64,000 nt of DNA from a bacterium. Lineage in GTDB: Bacteria; Zhuqueibacterota; QNDG01; DSAB01. Below the pieces are notes generated by a model that searched no databases, was not told the origin of the DNA, and saw only the letters and a program-made list of their open reading frames with translations. Location of the stretch: assembly GCA_016931965.1 (NCBI GenBank), contig JAFGDT010000018.1, forward strand, positions 62,001-126,000, written 5' to 3'. The translations under genes and the position numbers were made by a program. The first letter of the stretch is position 1. The number at the start of each line of letters is the position of its first letter. Positions 60,730 through 64,000 of this stretch are shown here, in pieces.

Positions 60730-61683
60730 TTGATTTCAGTTGATCATCTTACAAAATATTATGGAGCCAAACCGGCCATTCAGGATGTCTCCTTCAATGT
60801 GAAAAAGGGAGAAATTTTGGGCTTTCTCGGTCCCAATGCCGCTGGAAAAACAACCACAATGCGGATACTGACCTGTTATATGCCGGCTACCGAGGGCACC
60901 GCAACGGTTGGTGGTTTTGATGTGTTTAAAGATTCGCTCGAAGTTCGGAAGCGGATTGGGTATCTGCCTGAGAATCCGCCTCTTTACACAGACATGACTG
61001 CCAAAGGATTTCTTGAATTTGTGGCTCAAATTAAGGGGATAGAACGCCGGGAAATCAAAAACCGACTCTCAGAGGTCATGGAAAAGGCAGCCATCACAGA
61101 AGTTGCTAACAGACTCATCAAACATCTTTCAAAAGGATACAAACAGAGAGTCGGTATTGCCCAGGCTTTGATACACAATCCTGAAATCCTTATTCTTGAC
61201 GAGCCGACGGTCGGCTTGGATCCGAAACAGATCATTGAAGTACGCGAAATGATTAAGAATTTGGGTGGCGAGCATACGATTATTCTTTCAACACATATCC
61301 TTCCCGAGGTGAGTATGACCTGTGAGAGAGTCATTATCATCAACGAGGGGAAGATTGTGGCGTCAGACACACCGGACAATCTGACGAAAAGATTGAAGGG
61401 ATCGGAGAGTCTCTTTGTTGAGGTGGAAGGTCCCAGAAAAGAAATAGAAGCCAAAATCAAAAGCATGAAGGGGATCACACGGGTCACCTTTCAAAGAAAA
61501 ACAAATCAAAATGTGGTTGGTTTTCGTGTTGAGACGGAACTCCATACCGATCTTAGAAAAGAATTGGCTACCTTGGTTGTCCAACAAGGATGGGGCTTGA
61601 TGGAACTTCGTCCGATGGGGATGAGTCTAGAGGAAATTTTCTTACATCTAACGACAAAAGAAGAGGAGGTTTCGGGAGCATGA
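60730..61683 (+). CDS. ABC transporter ATP-binding protein (GldA-like)
   Basis: This 317-residue ATPase has Walker A GFLGPNAAGKTTT (about residues 31-43), the signature LSKGYKQRVGIAQALIHNP, Walker B ILILDEPTVGLDP and the switch His STHIL. The C-terminal 90 residues form the accessory domain found in CcmA/GldA-type exporters. The TTG start has GGAGG seven bases upstream. It is the first of three coupled genes whose order (ATPase, ABC-2 permease, GldG-like) matches the GldA-GldF-GldG system of gliding Bacteroidetes and its relatives in non-gliding bacteria. The substrate is unknown. Confidence 0.9.
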   Translation: MISVDHLTKYYGAKPAIQDVSFNVKKGEILGFLGPNAAGKTTTMRILTCYMPATEGTATVGGFDVFKDSLEVRKRIGYLPENPPLYTDMTAKGFLEFVAQIKGIERREIKNRLSEVMEKAAITEVANRLIKHLSKGYKQRVGIAQALIHNPEILILDEPTVGLDPKQIIEVREMIKNLGGEHTIILSTHILPEVSMTCERVIIINEGKIVASDTPDNLTKRLKGSESLFVEVEGPRKEIEAKIKSMKGITRVTFQRKTNQNVVGFRVETELHTDLRKELATLVVQQGWGLMELRPMGMSLEEIFLHLTTKEEEVSGA

Positions 61684-62465
61684 GAAATTGTTTAGCGATT
61701 TTTTATCGGGAAGTGCGTTCCTATTTTAATTCGCCTGTGGCTTATGCGATTCTGACTGGTTTTCTTTTAATCGCCGGTTATTTTTTCTATGCCATCATTT
61801 CCAGTTTCTTAAATTATACCTTAACCGCTTCAATTGAGGCCCAGTATTATCAAATGGCACCTCCCATTATTAATGTCAATATGATGGCGCTCAGGCCCTT
61901 CTTTTTAAATTTGACTGTGGTGATGATTTTTGCCGTTCCATTAATCACCATGCGTCTCTATGCTGAAGAAAAAAAGTCGGGAACCATTGAGCTGCTTCTA
62001 ACCTCTCCGATCAGGAGTGCAGAAACCATGTTTGGTAAGTATTTGGCAGCACTGGTCTTATACATAACCCTGCTTGCTTCCACGAGTATTTATCATATTA
62101 TCCTTTTCATTTATGGCAATCCCGAACTCGGACAAATCCTGACCAGCTATCTTGGACTTATTTTTATGGGTGGTTCATTTATCGCTGTGGGCATTTTTAT
62201 TTCATCTTTAACGGAAAATCAAATGGTGGCTGGTTTTGTAACCATCATCATTCTTTTATTGTTCTGGATTATTGGATGGGTGGCCACTTTTGCTGGTCCT
62301 TTTTTTGGTTCATTGTTGGAATACATATCTCTGTTGAACCACTTTGATGAATTTGGTATGGGAGTCATTGATATCAAGCATATCATTTTTTATATCAGTT
62401 TTATATCCTTTTTTCTTTTCTTAACGTTGATGTTTATCGAATCGGCAAAATGGAGGACACGATGA
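61680..62465 (+). CDS. ABC-2 type permease (GldF-like)
   Basis: From the ATG at 61680, overlapping the ATPase stop (ATGA), the product is 261 residues; the open frame reaches back to 61590 only as a shadow. It has six membrane segments and the family segment LITMRLYAEEKKSGTIELLLTSPIRSAETMFGKYLAAL, typical for GldF/NosY-like ABC-2 permeases, with FYREVRSYFNSPVAYAI at the N-terminus. It would form the membrane part of the exporter with the preceding ATPase. Its stop overlaps the next start (ATGA). Confidence 0.9.
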   Translation: MRNCLAIFYREVRSYFNSPVAYAILTGFLLIAGYFFYAIISSFLNYTLTASIEAQYYQMAPPIINVNMMALRPFFLNLTVVMIFAVPLITMRLYAEEKKSGTIELLLTSPIRSAETMFGKYLAALVLYITLLASTSIYHIILFIYGNPELGQILTSYLGLIFMGGSFIAVGIFISSLTENQMVAGFVTIIILLLFWIIGWVATFAGPFFGSLLEYISLLNHFDEFGMGVIDIKHIIFYISFISFFLFLTLMFIESAKWRTR

Positions 62466-63973
62466 GAAAATATGCACACTATGGAGCCTACATTGGGTTG
62501 CTTCTCATTCTCGTGAGTCTGCTTAATTATGCAACGGGAAAAATATGGAATTTGCTGTCCCTGATCACAATGATCGGCGGCGTTTTGTTTTTTCTCATAT
62601 ATGTCATTTTTTGTTTTGATAAGATCAAGAAAACATTTACACTGCGCTCATTCAAATATGGTGGAAATACATTAGCGATGTCTGTTATTTTACTGATTAT
62701 ACTCAGTTTGATCAATTTTATCGCTAATCGGCACAGTGTTCGATTTGATTTCACATCGGGGAAACAGTACAGTCTTTCCCCTCAAACTCAACAAATATTG
62801 AAAAACCTTGATCAAAACATCCAGGCGACTGCATTTTATTCGTCAGGGTCTGACCAGTCTGTAAAGGATCTTTTTGATTCATATCGATTTTATTCAAATA
62901 AATTTAATTACGAGATTATTGATCCAGATAAAAAACCAGCGATAGCCAAACAGTATGGCATTACCAGTTATGGAACCATGGTTTTTGAGTGTGAAGGTCG
63001 GGTTGAAACAATTATTAATGGAGGAGAGCAGGAGGTTACAAACGTTCTGATCAAAGTTACCCGGGAAGAACAAAAGGTTGTCTATTTTTTGGATGGTCAT
63101 GGAGAAAATGATGTTGATGATCTGGAGAGAATCGGTTATAATATGGCAAAGAATGGTATCGAGAATGAAAATTATATCGTGCGAAAACTCTTTCTGGCTG
63201 AAGAAAAATCCATTCCTGATGATTGTGCCATTCTTGTTATGAATGGAGTACAAAGTAGGCCATTTCAATCAGAACTGGATACCATTGCGGCCTATTTGGA
63301 AAATGGTGGAAAAGCCCTGTTTCTATTGGAGCCTGAACCTGCTTATGGTTTCCAAGATTTGCTGGATAAGTGGGGATTAAAGATTGGAAATGACATTGTC
63401 TTAGATGCCAGTGGTGTAGGGCAACTTTTTGGTATGGGTCCATCTGTACCTCTTGTCAATAATTATACGGCTCATATGATTACCGACAATTTTAATATGA
63501 TGACATTTTATCCTTATGCCCGTTCTGTCACGCCGAAGGAGGAGTATGATTCAAATCTGTCTGTGCAAGCTCTGATGAGAACGAGTTCCAACAGCTGGGG
63601 TGAAACCAATCTGCAGGATAAAGAAGCCACTTTTAATTCAAGCATGGACTTGCGGGGACCCATTACATTAGGTGCGGTTGTTTTAAGAGATGAATCGGAG
63701 AAAAAAACCCGCCTTGTTGTTATCGGAGATTCTGAATTTGCGAATAATTTGTATTATAGTGCACAGGGCAATGGCAACCTTTTTATGAATATCATCAGTT
63801 GGCTTGCCGAAGAAGAAGATTTGATTGCTATCCGGGCCAAAGAGCCGGAAGATCGTCGACTTACATTAACCTCCAAACAGATCCAATGGTTGATGTATTT
63901 AACTGTTATCCTCATGCCTCTTGCGGCATTGGGTGCGGGAGTCGGTATCTATATCAAGAGGGAGAGACGTTAA
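62462..63973 (+). CDS. GldG-family ABC transporter-associated protein
   Basis: This 503-residue protein has two or three N-terminal membrane helices (about 10-105), then a large extracytoplasmic region (about 110-475) of the ABC_transp_aux/GldG type. It opens with NRHSVRFDFTSGKQYSLSPQTQQILKNLDQNI and has the conserved VVYFLDGHGENDVDD and GKALFLLEPEPAYGF; a final membrane helix lies near 478-498. The ATG at 62462 has GGAGG upstream and overlaps the permease stop. GldG-like proteins work with GldA and GldF; in Flavobacterium they are needed for gliding, elsewhere their role is unclear. Confidence 0.88.
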   Translation: MRKYAHYGAYIGLLLILVSLLNYATGKIWNLLSLITMIGGVLFFLIYVIFCFDKIKKTFTLRSFKYGGNTLAMSVILLIILSLINFIANRHSVRFDFTSGKQYSLSPQTQQILKNLDQNIQATAFYSSGSDQSVKDLFDSYRFYSNKFNYEIIDPDKKPAIAKQYGITSYGTMVFECEGRVETIINGGEQEVTNVLIKVTREEQKVVYFLDGHGENDVDDLERIGYNMAKNGIENENYIVRKLFLAEEKSIPDDCAILVMNGVQSRPFQSELDTIAAYLENGGKALFLLEPEPAYGFQDLLDKWGLKIGNDIVLDASGVGQLFGMGPSVPLVNNYTAHMITDNFNMMTFYPYARSVTPKEEYDSNLSVQALMRTSSNSWGETNLQDKEATFNSSMDLRGPITLGAVVLRDESEKKTRLVVIGDSEFANNLYYSAQGNGNLFMNIISWLAEEEDLIAIRAKEPEDRRLTLTSKQIQWLMYLTVILMPLAALGAGVGIYIKRERR

Positions 63974-63974
63974 T

Positions 63975-64000
63975 ATGAAAGGAAAAATTACCTTTATTCT
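63975..64000 (+). CDS. Start of the next gene of the Gld-like operon (partial)
   Basis: An ATG at 63975, two bases after the GldG-like stop and preceded by GGAGAG, opens a frame reading MKGKITFI to the window end. In similar operons the gene after a GldG-like protein often encodes a DUF4340 protein, so that is the guess. Eight residues cannot prove it. Confidence 0.5.

Overview
This looks like a stretch of chromosome from an uncultured or poorly known bacterium of the FCB superphylum, outside classical Bacteroidetes. The evidence is four secreted proteins ending in a type IX secretion (T9SS) sorting domain of the NYPNPFNP type, two PorV/PorQ-like outer-membrane proteins, BamD, Lnt and Mla genes (a diderm envelope), and a CoaBC carrying the PAMD/ASG motif variants I recall from Bacteroidetes-like enzymes. 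Such tails are common in KSB1, Calditrichota, Marinimicrobia, Ignavibacteria and Cloacimonadota; I cannot choose among these. The promoters I can see are sigma70-like (TTGACA-17-TATATT), not the Bacteroidetes -33/-7 type. Many genes start with TTG or GTG, and ATGA overlaps are common, so most of the window reads as dense housekeeping operons.

Layout. 1-2640: tail of an unknown gene, then a znuABC-like metal importer. 2939-3907: rplU-rpmA with a clear promoter and terminator. 4025-6521: an outer-membrane-type protein, argR and a PHP histidinol-phosphatase-like gene. 6553-8644 (minus): a chagasin-like cysteine-protease inhibitor followed by a papain-like T9SS protease. 9047-10069: a PorV-like protein. 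10195-19970: yicC, gmk, rpoZ, coaBC, a family 4 uracil-DNA glycosylase, dnaB, rel, HU, ruvX, lnt. 19996-36138: a second PorV-like gene, then bamD, nadD, mlaE, mlaF, radA, tgt, yajC, fmt, an alkaline phosphatase lipoprotein, rsmB, a PASTA protein, rpe, a polyprenol/diacylglycerol kinase-like gene, proC, an unknown gene, a QueG-like gene, a metallo-beta-lactamase-fold hydrolase and a Xer recombinase.

36255-49820 is the accessory part: a subtilisin-like T9SS protease, two large multidomain T9SS surface proteins whose 3' ends are about 82% identical DNA, a 650-bp gene-free stretch holding a repeat and a candidate structured RNA, and then a minus-strand block (GT-C glycosyltransferase-like, SGNH hydrolase, EamA transporter, EpmA). 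49924-52557: an M20 peptidase, tRNA-Arg(CCU), a CheY-like receiver and a membrane TPR protein. 52678-60704 is a classic rimP-nusA-infB-ylxP-rbfA-nrnA-truB-ribF-rpsO translation operon. 60730-64000 starts a GldA/GldF/GldG-like ABC system cut by the window edge.

The most interesting points are the co-transcribed papain-type protease and chagasin-type inhibitor, the hairpin-rich RNA region at 42081-42268 in which one 3' strand can pair with two different partners, and a perfect hairpin placed almost at the predicted transcription start of the rimP operon. I saw no CRISPR array, insertion sequence, prophage or defence system.
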